Below are positions 12,708-23,390 of a stretch of 64,000 bases of DNA, piece by piece (the stretch's first letter is position 1; every line of letters begins with the position of its first letter). The notes under the pieces are model-generated. The model worked only from the letters and a program-made list of their open reading frames with translations. It made no database searches and was not told the origin of the DNA. Position numbers and translations under genes: made by a program. Source of the DNA: Talaromyces rugulosus (taxonomy: Eukaryota; Ascomycota; Eurotiomycetes; Eurotiales; Trichocomaceae); the NCBI RefSeq assembly GCF_013368755.1, contig NC_049562.1, forward strand, positions 4,092,001 to 4,156,000, read 5' to 3'.

Positions 12708-13488
12708 TCAGCGGTGAGTGTTGATCCAGAGTGAGATGGCTGCCAGCGGAGGGTCCTCGTCTACCCAGAGCCCAGCCCTCACGTCGGCTTCTCGAAGATC
12801 AGAATAGGTTGACTGGTCGGTGATGCGGTTCAGGTCCTACCAGAGTCTTGTCTTTAGCAGGGGACATGTACAACCCGATGACTTTTTGGAACATACACTT
12901 TGTAGACTCTGGGTGATTTCTCGGAGACGGGCGGCTCGTTGGTCTGCCTGGGTGTTTCGTGAAAGCCCATTATGATGGATAACCCACCGTTTGGCGGCGG
13001 CGACACGGAGATAGATCTTGTGGGCTTGGAATCGACGGACGCTCGCATCAAGCATAACCCTGGGGAGGAACTTTAGCTGGAGTCTAGCAACAACAGCAGG
13101 CAACAAAAAAAAAAAAAGGGAAACTCACTGTCGAAGCTGGGTCTTTTGCATCTCAACACTACTCCCACTACCCTGCACCGGAGCGCTCACAAAGCCAGCA
13201 GCAAGCAGCTGCTGAGCAGCAGCGACACCCTGTGCGAGCACGCGATAACCATCCAGCTGGGTATCTCCAGACGACACGCCGGTGGTCTGCTGCGAGATGT
13301 GAAGCTGCAGGGTGCGGTAGTCATTCATTAGTTCGGCAACTCTCATAGCTCGTGCATCGTTTACTATACAGCATGACGACGACCAAGGAAGTCTCAAGTC
13401 AGACAACTGTGTGTGAAGGTGGTTTTGTTTGTCGGTGATGATGATTGAGACCAAAAAGTAAAGAAATAAACTCACAGCCGTCAGCCAT
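12708..13488 (-). CDS. Unrecognised 187-aa protein
   Basis: Four exons (13488-13476, 13363-13129, 13083-12897, 12836-12708) join in frame with canonical ends (GTGAGT, GTGAGT, GTATGT donors) to give 187 aa starting MADGLNDARAMRVAELMNDY and ending AAISLWINTHR. The first exon is only 13 bp, so single-ORF gene finding would miss the start. The protein is soluble-looking: amphipathic helix at residues 5-40, an Ala/Gln-rich helix (AQGVAAAQQLLAAGF), a basic helical block with LPRVMLDASVRRFQAHKIYL, and an acidic/Trp-containing tail (GLWVDEDPPL). No signal peptide, membrane segment or enzyme motif is visible. I do not recognise the family. The exon 3 region could be cut earlier at a GTGGGT. Confidence 0.65.
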
Positions 13489-14599
13489 AATAGCATCTCT
13501 TGACGTTAGCCTCGTATGCAAAACCCCGATCATCCACGCAGCACGGACGACAATAATAAGAATGAGCGAGGGGGTTGAACGACGAAACAGCAAAAAAAAA
13601 GGAATGAATGAATGAATAAGCGAATTGAAGAGAATTGAATGAACGAAGCATTCTAGGCGTGTCTCTCCATGGCGAGCATACCGGACGCCGAGTTCCTTTT
13701 ATGCAAGCGAGCAATTGATGAAGAAGCATTTCCCATCGATGCTGCAATCGACAGAAAAGAAAGGGACAGAAAAAAAAAAAAAAGAAGAGAAGAGGCTGTC
13801 CTCGGGTCGGCCAATAGCAACGGGCCTTGGGCTACGAGCAGATCGACCGAGCGAAGACTGATCGATGATCTAAATCCAATCCCCGCCCTCTTTTTTTTTC
13901 CCTCCCCCATACTACTAGTACTATTTTTTTTCTTTCTTTTTTCCTTTCCTTCGAACGAACAACGCAAGCTGGGAAGCGGGCCTGCAAAGGGAGCCCAGGG
14001 CCGGCGAGTCAGCCAGCCATATCGGAAGTATACAGCTTAGCAGCACGACGGTTGGGGCCGTGGTGGATACGCTCTGTGCAAAAGTCCCCACTGGCAAAAT
14101 GCTGCTTAAACGCCCATGGCCAAATAGCAGGCGACAACGAGCTACTCCGTCAGTAAGACTCGTTTTTCTCTCCCGCAGGACGGCAACAAGCTGAACTTAC
14201 CCCCCTCCCAAGCCGCAATCGCCGCTCCACCGTCGCCTATTTCTGTGGCTGACGCGCGATGTGGCAAATGCACGCTATCTACCCATGGACAATCATGCCA
14301 ACTTGGTTTATTTATTGCGAGCGAATTTAAGAGCGCTTAGTCACGCCGATACGAAAACACCATGGTTTGTCCTCCAGTGCTGTCAAGGCGCACCTGAACG
14401 CTCGATCCGGCAGTCCAATCGGGTCTAGCAAATATGCAAATTGCAAGATGCGAGATTCTCCGGAAACGCAGATGAAACATATTGAAATCTTGCCAATTGA
14501 CTGATACAGTTGATTCGTTACTATTCAACATGACATGCTGCTTCTGCACCCGGTCTATGCCGCCTAAAGGGGGAAGAGAAAGAGAAAAGAAAAAAAAAC
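13489..14599. other. Intergenic region, no gene supported
   Basis: 1.1 kb between two co-oriented minus genes. It holds A and T homopolymers (about 13770-13785, 13890, 13926), and the promoter of the 187-aa gene. ORFs at 13669-14040 (plus) and 14337-14549 (minus) have no recognisable content. Confidence 0.45.
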
Positions 14600-15666
14600 T
14601 TAATCCTTCTCGCTGATCGCCTGCAGCCGGTCATCGATCTCATCCTCGGTCAAGGCACGGAATCGGCCATCTGTTCCCTCCTGGCCATCTGCGCGCGGCC
14701 CGCCAACCACTCCGACCTCGATCTCGTTCTTCTTGAAGTCGACGCTGAGCACGTTGCTCAGGGCCGTGATGCCCAGCTCAACCACTTCCTCCCAGTTGCC
14801 CTCGGCGTAGTCCTTGTTCTTGAGCTTCTTTTCCAGGTAGTTGATGGCTTCCTGCTGCTTGGGCCCGGACGCAGTAGCCTTGTAGCCCGCGTAATACCCG
14901 GCCGGGTCGCACTTCATCAATTGCGGTCCGCGCTCTTCATCCACCGAAATCACGATAATGTCAACTCCCAGAGGACGCATGTATGCCTATATCCCGAAAC
15001 CCGTCAGCCAACAACAATCGATATTCTTCAAAAGGAAACCACCATACCCGTTGCGTATAGACTTGGTTGATATTGGAGAGCCGCTTCGCCAGCACATCGC
15101 AGGGCATCTCATATCCATATTTGTACCTGAACTCGGCCGCCTCTCCACGGGCACGGTCCACGCAAGCCCGAGCATCCGCAATAGACCCGGTCATGACGCT
15201 GCCGACCGACGGCGAGATTTTGAACACGTGCGAGACCGACGACGGGTCGATGAGCTTGTCCTAGATTGTAGATAAAAAGGGTTAGCCGGTGACGTTGTTG
15301 GTGGAGCCTCTCTGCACAGGAGTATCACGTACGGGAACCTTCTTTTGTGATAGAACAACAGCACAGTCTTTACCGCGGACGGCAACTGACGTTATGTTTG
15401 CTGCTGTAATGGCCTTGAACGCATATTCTGTACATCAATTGTTAGCTCGGTTTGTTCCTTCTGCGGCGGAGCGTCATCCCGGAGTCACTCCCAGAGCTCG
15501 AGCTCGCCGAATAGAAACAAGAACAGGGGATATCACTCACCGACTTGGTACAGACGTCCCTGGTCAGAGAAAATCGTAATATGTCTATCGTAGCCTGCGC
15601 TTCCTGTTCCGATAAAAAGGTCAGATCTGCCGATGATCGAGATGCACCTGGATACGAACCCGACAT
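14600..15666 (-). CDS. scl1: 20S proteasome subunit alpha1 (Scl1/PSMA6)
   Basis: Five exons (15666-15648, 15594-15541, 15427-15333, 15260-15048, 14986-14600) give 255 aa. The N-terminus [20 protein letters not shown] then LYQVEYAFKAI is the proteasome alpha signature (YDRxxTxFSxxGRLxQVEYAxxA), and [33 protein letters not shown] and [11 protein letters not shown] mark it as alpha1 rather than other alphas. The C-terminus [17 protein letters not shown] is family-typical. Role: outer-ring structural subunit of the 20S core particle. The alpha rings gate substrate entry; there is no catalytic Thr, as expected. Length matches the family (250-260 aa). Confidence 0.95.
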
Positions 15667-15996
15667 GATGACCACCTAGAATGACCGGGTCTTCCTAGAG
15701 TATTTTCGAGATAGTGTGGGTTGCAAATAAATTCTACACAATTTTCGAGATAAAGATTCCAAGAACGACAAGGTAGGAGCAGAAGAGAGAGAATGAGGTC
15801 ACGTCGAGCGTGGTTACGCGTTCCAGAAGCTGCCTGAGCTGGAGACGCTAGCTCCAGCTCGTTCTGCCGGAGACCCGCTCACCGCCTTTCTGTGTCTATT
15901 TACTTGCACTTAAAAACTTCTTTTTCTAAAAATCATAGCATTCTGTTTAGTGTTGTACTAATAGCTAATACAGGATCCTTTCTGGATTGAAGCAAT
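15667..15996. other. Intergenic: scl1 promoter and 3' end of next gene
   Basis: 330 bp upstream of scl1. No clear Rpn4-type box (GGTGGCAAA) was seen. No gene supported. Confidence 0.4.
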
Positions 15997-17154
15997 CTAG
16001 ACTTCTGGCTCATCGGCATCAGGCCCAACCGATTTCTTTTTTTCCCGTGGGTCTTTTGGAGATCTAAAATCCTCTGGAATCTTCGCTCTTCTAAGGTCTC
16101 GCGTAATGGATCTGATAGTCATAGAAAGGCTTGATTTGGCGGGTCGAAGACGGGGCAGGAGAGTCTTGCCTCCCACTGGTGTGCTACTCATGTATCGCAC
16201 AAACAAAGCAGTTGGAGCTGTCTCGGCATCACGGAATTCAAACGCGCGACTCTTGTGGATTATGAGTTTGTCGCCATTGTGATAGGCCTGGATGATCCTT
16301 GCATAATAGCCCATGAAAGAAAATACCATCACCTAAAGGAAGTGGTAGGTTAATTAGTAAACAAGTCCTCCAATAGCAAAGCTCGATGACATACCGGGAA
16401 AATAATATTCTCTTCGAACTCGGGACACGACATGCGGCTCTGGATAGCAGCCAGGATCGCAAGAACCTCTGCCCTGAAAAGCCTTTCGTCGTGAGCCACC
16501 TCATGCTTTAGACAAATCATAATATGTGGCTTGTCTTTGATAAAGTCTCTTCTTTCAAAATAGCCACCGAACCAGAGTTCGGGGCCGATGGACTCCATGT
16601 CGAATAAAGTGGCAGAATAGGATATATCCATTCTATACTTCTTGAAACCTCTTTAATAGAAAATTGAAAAGTCAGCGTTTTTCTAATTCTTGGAAAAGGG
16701 GGGGGTTAAAATAGCCCTACTCTTGAAATCGCCATCCTTGATAAAGACCAAGAGACTGCTTGGACCCATCGACTTCTGGAATGCCATCTCTGATGGCAGT
16801 AGTCGCTTGCCATGCAAGTTCAAGGCAAATACCGTCCGCTGCCTCCACTAGAGACTCGTTTTCCCGAGGTTCGAAAACATCTTCGTATCCTTCTAAGCGG
16901 TCAAGGTCGTCACCTACAATAGGGAAACTGTCGAGTGCTTCTTCAGACAGCGGTTCAAAAAATACTTGATCCTCTGACTTGTAACTCTCTCCTTTCTGGC
17001 CAATCGTGTCAAGGGAGCTGACTTTAAGCGGAAGCGTGGTGATGTCTTGACTCTCCAGGAAAGGTGAGGTTATCTTCCAAACATCTCGATATAACTTTTT
17101 GATGTTTTTCGACGCGTGCTCTCTAGCCTGCTGCGTTTTTTCATTCCACTCTTC
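15997..17154 (-). CDS. Uncharacterised fungal protein, 5' end unresolved
   Basis: Three exons join in frame: 17154-16721 (open at its 5' side), 16650-16395 and 16332-15997, giving about 341 visible residues. Exon 1 has no ATG in frame, so at least one upstream exon, or a lost start, is required; an acceptor-like TAAG sits at its boundary. The visible part starts EEWNEKTQQAREHASKNIKK, has an acidic middle, then a conserved-looking core YSATLFDMESIGPELWFGGY, KPHIMICLKHEVAHDERLF and FSFMGYYARIIQAYHNGDKL, and a basic tail (DPREKKK). There are no membrane segments or enzyme motifs I recognise. It resembles the fast-evolving fungus-specific proteins often found in accessory regions; the missing 5' end may mean a relic. 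Confidence 0.5.
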
Positions 17155-17199
17155 TTATCTAGACCAACCTAACACCCAATACTTGAGAAAATTCATGAT

Positions 17200-19560
17200 G
17201 AGTTTAGGCAGAAAACGGAAGACAAAGAGAATCAACTCGCTAATCAAGGCGGTCACTGGCGGTCGTCAAGCGCACACAAGAACCACGGAACCTCCTTTCC
17301 TTTCTTTTATTTTCCATTCCGCTTCCCTCTACCACACTTTAACAACCTTTTCTGCCTGGAGCACCAAAAAAGGGTCCTATTCGATAGAGTAACCCTGCGA
17401 AAAGGGGTCAATGATATCCAAGATTTTCAGTCCGGATCAGAAAAATTGTCGCTGCATCATCAGAGGCCCGGCGGTATTTGGCACTTTATTTTGGATCTGG
17501 GAAAACTCGACTGTCTCAACAAAAGAAGCCTATATTGGGCTAGATCCTTTATACAAGTTTTCAAGCTACAACGAAGTGCGTATTTCAGACGCTCTCTCCA
17601 GTTTCTCGGTCTCGCGATGTGCAAACTAGAGCATCATAGTCGCGCACGTACCTCGGTTTTGGCAACTCTGCTTTTGAAGGTCGAAGAGAAAATGAAACGC
17701 AGATATCTACTTGACTCCTCTAAAAGTAAGCTTTTCGAGATTTATATGCCGAGTAAAGACTAATAGACTCACGTCAGGAGGACGGAAAAGAAGCGCCAGA
17801 CAAAAAACGTCGTTAATACGGCTCTGATACTTTTTTTAGAGGCGGTGAATGGTTTCATTCCCAATTCGAAATTCCAATGCACTCTCTTGCGAGCCTACTT
17901 TCCAAAGCATCTAGAATATGAAAAGAGGTTTCGGGGGTACTCCTACAAAGTACTTGAATCAGAAAGCGATCACCGACACTTCCCAAAAAGACGGGGCTGG
18001 GACGATGATAAAAGTGTGCCAAGAGAATATCAGGAAGGGATGGCTGAAGGCTGCAATGCCATGTAAACAGACGAGAATGCCTTTGCAGACACTATAGACG
18101 AAGCTATAGTGAACGTCTGCCACGTGCTTCTTCTGAATCTACTGGGCCATTTGGCAAACGCCACCCAATCCAAGGTGTCTCTCACGTACACAATGCATGC
18201 ACCAAGCCCCTAGAACAGCTTGACGGGTACATATTGAAAGCGAGGGATCGAGACAAAGCTACATGGCTACCTTTGAAGAGGGGAGCCTTGCCACAAAAAT
18301 GGACGGTGTTTTGTTCACAACATCAACCAGGTCGAGGGAGCAATTGAAGTGGAACCTGACGTCGTTCAGATATCTATAATTCAGCCGCGTTACCAGGCCT
18401 GCTAAGATATCAGATATCCGCTCTCTGTTCTTTGAGAGCCCGGAGGCGATGGGGAAGAACATGAGGGTGACGATAGGCTGAACAATTTAGTTGATGACAG
18501 TGAAGATGTCGACACCTCCGGTGCCTATGACGCCGAACCAGTGAAATCCCCTACGTACTTGTCTGGCGAGACGTCCTTGGATTAGGAAGAAAGCTGTTGG
18601 ATCTGTTGAGGTATTCCGTCGTCAAGCAGCAGAATTAGTCGGGTGGTTAAAGACTCCCAGCACAAGATCCATGGTCCCGATCAAAACGCACCATTATCCA
18701 CCGATCAGCCACTCATTCGGGGCTCTTTTTCCAGACATCACTATCGAAGATACCGTGTTTGAGATTTGTGATACTCAGTTTGCGGGGTTTTCCTCTAAAC
18801 CCACAAGAGCTGATATCGCCCTCCAACACATAACGAACCAGATAGAGAGGGCTTTGATCGGTTTTTTTTTGGGCGAAATACGTTATTGAACCTCCAGATG
18901 GGGACAACTTTGTCAGATAACGGCATTGATTTCCTTTGTGAGGATGCTTTCGCTAAATGTAATACGAAGCTCGTGATGAATCTTGGCCAAGATACAGAAC
19001 ATCTGCACGTCGACAGCAAATGGCTGTGAGGATGACGCGCCGGACGAACGGATTATCTGCACATACTCGTCGTCATCCACTGATGGAACCCCCCTGCCTG
19101 ATCTCAATGGCCAGTGGGTTGAAATCATCATGATTCGTTTCTTTAACTGGTACTAAATGCACTATACAAGCCTACGTCAGGTACCTCCAAAAGACTTGAA
19201 GCTACATCATCGAATACTGTGACCAAAAAAAGACTGGGAGAAGTGCATGAGTTTTTTGTATGTCACCAAAGAAAACTTGACTCGGATAGCGTGGTCTGCA
19301 CACACCGCAAGTACATGAGACACAACACAAAATTGGAACCATGGCAGGTTCTCGGTGTAGCTCGGCTACTAAGGGATACGGAGCGTTAGCTGACCTCTAC
19401 ACCTCGACCTTAGTTCAATATGGACTCCGCTACCAAAGACAATGATGTCAGCTGCTTTCGAGGAAAGTTTCATATTCTAGTAGATGAAAACGATTGGGAG
19501 GGACTCATACCGACTGGAAAGCTGAGAAAACTCAGCCAAAGCCCAATCTCGGACGAGCTG
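17200..19560 (+). pseudogene. Decayed plus-strand gene (or genes), function unknown
   Basis: A series of coding-like stretches lies in shifting plus frames. 17400-17763 reads through GGIWHFILDLGKLDCLNKRS. 17776-18210 reads through NGFIPNSKFQCTLLRAYF, an in-frame TAA (18064), then 48 more coding-like codons (DENAFADTIDEAIVNVCH). 18299-18481 is again split by one TAA (18377). 18500-18590, 18610-18889, 18960-19160 and 19220-19390 follow in changing frames. Near 19330 a KLEPWQVLGVARLL block loosely resembles the segment before SNF2-type ATPase motif I; no P-loop follows. Two of the premature stops are TAA, as expected from CAA after C-to-T change. No continuous splice model works, so I call it a relic. 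It could be two different relics. Confidence 0.4.
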
Positions 19561-19987
19561 CAATGAAGTGGTTAGATGGATTCTGGTCGAACATATGTAT
19601 GAAATATTATCAGGAGGTATCGATCGGTGAATTTTGAACTGGCCGGAGCGATGTCGGCACGCAGTCAAGATTACGGGAATTTTACTTGCGATATAGACGA
19701 AATAACTTAACCTTATATGACTAGAGAAGTCCAAATAATATTCCAGGAAGAAATAAAATTTAAAAAGAAGCTGACAATGTCAATTTATAGATAAACACTG
19801 CCAGCGAAGGAGGACAGCGTCAAATGTAAGTGGTCGACCAGCTTCATTCGGAAAAGTCCGGCCGCCCCTGAATCGGGATTAGCGTAGTGCCTTCTTGACT
19901 GCGGTAACTGATGGTCAACCACACAAATCGCTGCCTTCGCAGCGCCATGTATACTAACTATCAGAAAGGTGCTATAGCATTGGAACT
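19561..19987. other. Spacer, nothing supported
   Basis: About 430 bp between the relic and the next gene. No ORF or motif is worth naming; it probably holds the promoter of the gene at 19988. Confidence 0.35.
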
Positions 19988-20873
19988 ATGCAGATCGCGC
20001 CTCGGTTCGTCAATAGCTTTGATCTCAACGATATTAAGACTTCTTCCAAACAACCATCGGTGCGATCACATGTAGCTCGATATCAGTGGAAGACACACAA
20101 ACGGGCGGCCCAAAAGAAGGGGGCTCGAGAACAATTTCTGCCATATCGAGTCGAACTTTCTATGGGCTTTCAAAGTGGTGGAGCCGGAAATGCTTCTCTA
20201 GAAACGGAAATCCGAATACCGCGACTACTTGGCGGCTGTCGAGTTGATCCCTTTCGTTCATATCCTGTGTGGAAGCCGTATCTCCCACTTGTTATTGATC
20301 ACTGTATGTATAGCACGGACATCAGATACCTTCAACCTACTAACTAGTCCAGATCTAGTGAGTATGGCAGTGGACATTCCAGAGATCGACGGGCCTTTCA
20401 ACCGCGGTCTGCTCCGCACACGATGGTTCTCATTAGCTATATCTAGCAATGCACTGTTTTTAGTGATATTATTGCTTTCTACCTCTCACTACGCGGCTTC
20501 TCACAAACACGACAAGTTGAAAGTCGATCTCTTCCAGCTACGCTATGAGGCTGTGTGGTCCATTAACCAGGCACTCGAGACTAGTCATCAGACAGTGGAT
20601 GACACCTTGATTGGCGCCGTCGCCAAAATGGCTAGCTACGAGGCTATGTTCGGCACGCTTGACACATACGATATGCATATGCAAGGGTTATCTCGGATGA
20701 TCGAGCTACGTGGAGGACTATGCTCTTTGGGCCTAAATGGCCTTTTACAGCGGATTGTCATATGGATTGATTATAATTCGGCATTTCTACACGGCCGCTC
20801 GGAGCGTTATTTTCCTAATGCCACATTGGATAACGCCACTCCGAATCCGGGAAATTTCCTTGGCGCTTCTTGA
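19988..20873 (+). CDS. Fungal transcription-factor-like protein without zinc cluster (DUF3468 type)
   Basis: Two exons (19988-20303, 20353-20873) joined by a 49-bp intron give 278 aa. It starts MQIAPRFVNSFDLNDIKTSS, then SSKQPSVRSHVARYQW; later PYRVELSMGFQ, DPFRSYPVWKPYLP, DIPEIDGPFNRGLLRTRWF, AKMASYEAMFGT and MHMQGLSRMIELRGGL. These are the hallmarks of the common fungal-specific transcription factor domain family (DUF3468/Fungal_trans_2) whose members often lack a Zn2Cys6 motif; none is present here. Role in cells is mostly unknown; a regulatory role is inference. The C-terminus ends GNFLGAS, which looks like a natural end. It lies 300 bp upstream of the SDR gene in the same direction. Confidence 0.75.
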
Positions 20874-21172
20874 TAGATCGACGATGAGGATTACATGATT
20901 ATTATTCATTATTGTCGCGGCCTGTAACTTACCAAAAAACGCTACGGGGCATTTATTTACTGTGGTCCAATTACCGAGACCCTAAAGGCAGCTATTCCCG
21001 TTGAGGAAAACGCATACTAACTTTAAATTGTGACCAATCAGCACATTTGTCTCCACTTTACATCGCGTAGCAGGATGCAAGATAGGTATATAAAGGTCAT
21101 TGATGCTCGAGCGAAAGGCTTGTTCAAATTCCTGCCCTACTTCATTAATCAATTTTTTTTTATTTACTCAAA
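20874..21172. promoter_or_regulatory. Promoter region of the SDR gene
   Basis: 299 bp. A TATA-like TATATAAAGG (about 21087) lies about 85 bp before the ATG, and a T-run directly precedes it. Confidence 0.4.
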
Positions 21173-22095
21173 ATGGCTCTTTCTGGAAAGGTGGCTCTCA
21201 TCACTGGAGGTGCAAAGAACTTAGGCGCCGACATTGCTCGAGAACTGGCTGGTCTGGGCGCCAACCTTGCCCTTCACTACAATTCAGACAGCACCAAGCC
21301 GGATGCTGTGAATCTTGAGAACGAACTAAAACAGAAATTCCCGTCAATCAATGTTATCTTCTACCAAGGTGATCTGACCACAGCCAGTGCTGTCGGCAAG
21401 CTTTTCCAGGACGTCGTGGGTGATTTCCGGAAGGTCGATATTGTCGTCAATACCATTGGAAAGGTGCTCAAAAAACCTATAACGGAAATCAGCGAGGCGG
21501 AATACGACTCAATGTTTGCGTAAGTTGTTCCAAGAATACTCAAGTGGTCGTTAACATTAAACCTGTGGCTTCTAGGATTAATTCCAAAGCTGCCTTTTTC
21601 ATTCTCAAGGAGGCAGCGGCTCACGTTACCGATGGAGGTAAAATAATTACCATCGTGACAGCCCTTTTAGCAGCCTTCACTGGCTTCTACACGTCTTATG
21701 CTGGCAGCAAGGCTCCAGTCGAGCACTTTACAAAGTATGTTTGACCCTAACCTCTATCCAAAACTTGTTTTAACTTCAAAGTAGGGGCGTGAGCAAAGAA
21801 CTCCAACAGCGTAGCATCAGTGTTAACGCTGTTGCACCTGGGCCAATGGATACACGTAAGCTGTCGATCTTTATATTGAACCCAGATTGACACCGTGACT
21901 AACTAATGACAATGCTTAGCATTTTTCTATCCTCAGGAATCTCCCGAGGCTGTTGCTTTTCATAAGTCTAATGGAATGGGAAATAGGCTTACCAAGACTA
22001 CTGATATTGCACCGTTAGTCCGCTTCCTATGCACGGAAGGGGCGTGGATTACTGGGCAAACTATCTTTGCCAATGGCGGATATACATCTCGTTAA
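21173..22095 (+). CDS. Short-chain dehydrogenase/reductase (classical SDR)
   Basis: Four exons (21173-21519, 21576-21734, 21785-21855, 21920-22095) give 250 aa, the classical SDR length. The Rossmann cofactor motif near the N-terminus reads ALITGGAKNLG (TGxxxGxG class with Asn at the second Gly), followed by a basic-free ALHYNSD, a NTIG variant of the NNAG motif, and the catalytic YAGSK (Tyr and Lys; the upstream Ser position falls near TIVTALL, where a Thr is seen). The family reduces carbonyls or oxidises alcohols with NAD(P)H; substrate is unknown. The gene starts right after a promoter with a TATA-like box. The Ser-to-Thr-like change in the catalytic triad should be checked by alignment. 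Confidence 0.85.
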
Positions 22096-22915
22096 ATTCT
22101 GTGTAGCACCTTGAGTGTGTTAAATTTTATGTTTCCTTTTTCACTTAAAAAGATAAAACAAAACTGTCTGAGCCCTTTAATAACTCGTACACAATATATC
22201 GCTCTTGGTATGACTATTCCGACTGACACTGGTGTTCCAGGCACCCTTAAAAGGGCCTGTGTCTCCTGGGTCAACTCCTGAAAACATACTCTCCCTTCGT
22301 AGGAGTATAATAATTCTAAAAACATTACGGGGGAATTCACGGAACTCGATATCGCATTCCAAAAACATAACTTATCTTCTCAGACATAGTATTTTAACAC
22401 ATTCTCCATTCGCAGAATCATACTGTAGTGTTGCTTGAGGTTAGAACCAAGTGTTCGTGAAGAGCACAATACTTTTAGGCCAACCTAAGTCACACCCTCA
22501 AGCACCATTTAGAAAGGCTTCTCCTGACACAAGATTGGAGTCGGAAAGCTGATTCTTCAACGAATACTTCTGTGAAGGGCAATTATAAGTTACACCAGGT
22601 CTTTCATTCCTTCCATCCAAAAAAAAAGATAGAAAGAAAGAAAGAAAAAAGAGAGAAAAAAAGAGAGAAAAAAAGAGAGAAAAAAAGAGAGAAAAAAAGA
22701 GAGAAAAAAAGAGAGAAAAAAAGAGAGAAAAAAAGAGAGAAAAAAAGAGAGAAAAAAAGAGAGAAAAAAAGAGCCAAAAAAATCGAAAAAGCCTCAGCTG
22801 TAAGAGATTTTCATAACAGTACAAGACGGAATCTTTTTTAATGGATTATTAATGGAGTAACAATTACTAAATCGGATCCCAACATGGAGCGTATCCAGTA
22901 CCCATACGTTTTGAC
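22096..22915. other. Spacer carrying a GA minisatellite
   Basis: 820 bp; the only clear structure is the 12-bp GA-rich tandem repeat at 22651-22770. ORFs across it on both strands are products of the repeat. Confidence 0.5.
22651..22770 (+). repeat. 12-bp GA-rich minisatellite, about 10 copies
   Basis: Unit GAGAGAAAAAAA repeated ten times with essentially no divergence, preceded by GAAA-type units from 22631 and followed by a degenerate end (GAGCCAAAAAAATCG). A purine-only strand of about 170 bp. Confidence 0.9.
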
Positions 22916-23388
22916 TCACATTCTCTTAGTGCTGTTGTTGATTGCAGAGATTGTAGCCTTGACCAGATTCCGAGCAGTCTGGGGCCCAGGGCCCGTTGCG
23001 ATGCGTAATCCGTCTCGGACACCAGTCGTGACTACGGTCATATCCTTCAAGTCCGTTTCTTCGTCAACAACAGCTCCCGCCTCAGCAAGTACCTCGTGTG
23101 TCTTCCAAGTGTAGAAGCTGAATTGAGGCTCCAGCTTTCCTTGTGCATGGACCATTGGCTCCAAAGCCGGGAGCGCGGCAACTTCGATGCCTTTCACAAG
23201 TTTCTCACTTCGACCATTGATCTCGATGTCCAAGCTGGCCAGGAGGGTAGGACCATGGCAAAGGGCGATGATTGGCAGTCGGTGTTCAACCGTATGGTTC
23301 AGCATCTGCAGTGCGTGAGGCGTTGGAATAATCTTTGGGTGGTCTTTGTCATTCGCCGACTTTAGAACTTGTTTTGGCAGGTGCTAGG
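22916..23388 (-). pseudogene. DJ-1/PfpI family fragment, N-terminus missing
   Basis: Minus-strand frame of about 157 codons, from HLPKQVLKSANDKDHPK at the 5' side to the stop at 22916. It contains the nucleophile elbow LPIIALCHGPTLLAS (Cys-His of the DJ-1/PfpI superfamily) and a typical C-terminal half (VTTGVRDGLRIATGPGPQ). The N-terminal half that should carry the first beta-alpha unit and the catalytic Glu is absent: upstream of a TAG/acceptor-like CCTAG at about 23390 the DNA belongs to a different relic on the other strand. Family members are glyoxalases, chaperones or amidotransferase-like enzymes. A divergent upstream exon cannot be excluded, but the abrupt junction favours truncation. 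Confidence 0.6.
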
Positions 23389-23390
23389 AT

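Noticed and set aside
13669..14040. 123-aa plus ORF
   Set aside because: Charged runs and Phe runs come from homopolymers; no conserved pattern.
22572..22841. ORFs across the GA minisatellite (Lys/Glu and Phe/Ser repeats)
   Set aside because: They are direct products of the 12-bp repeat in all frames.
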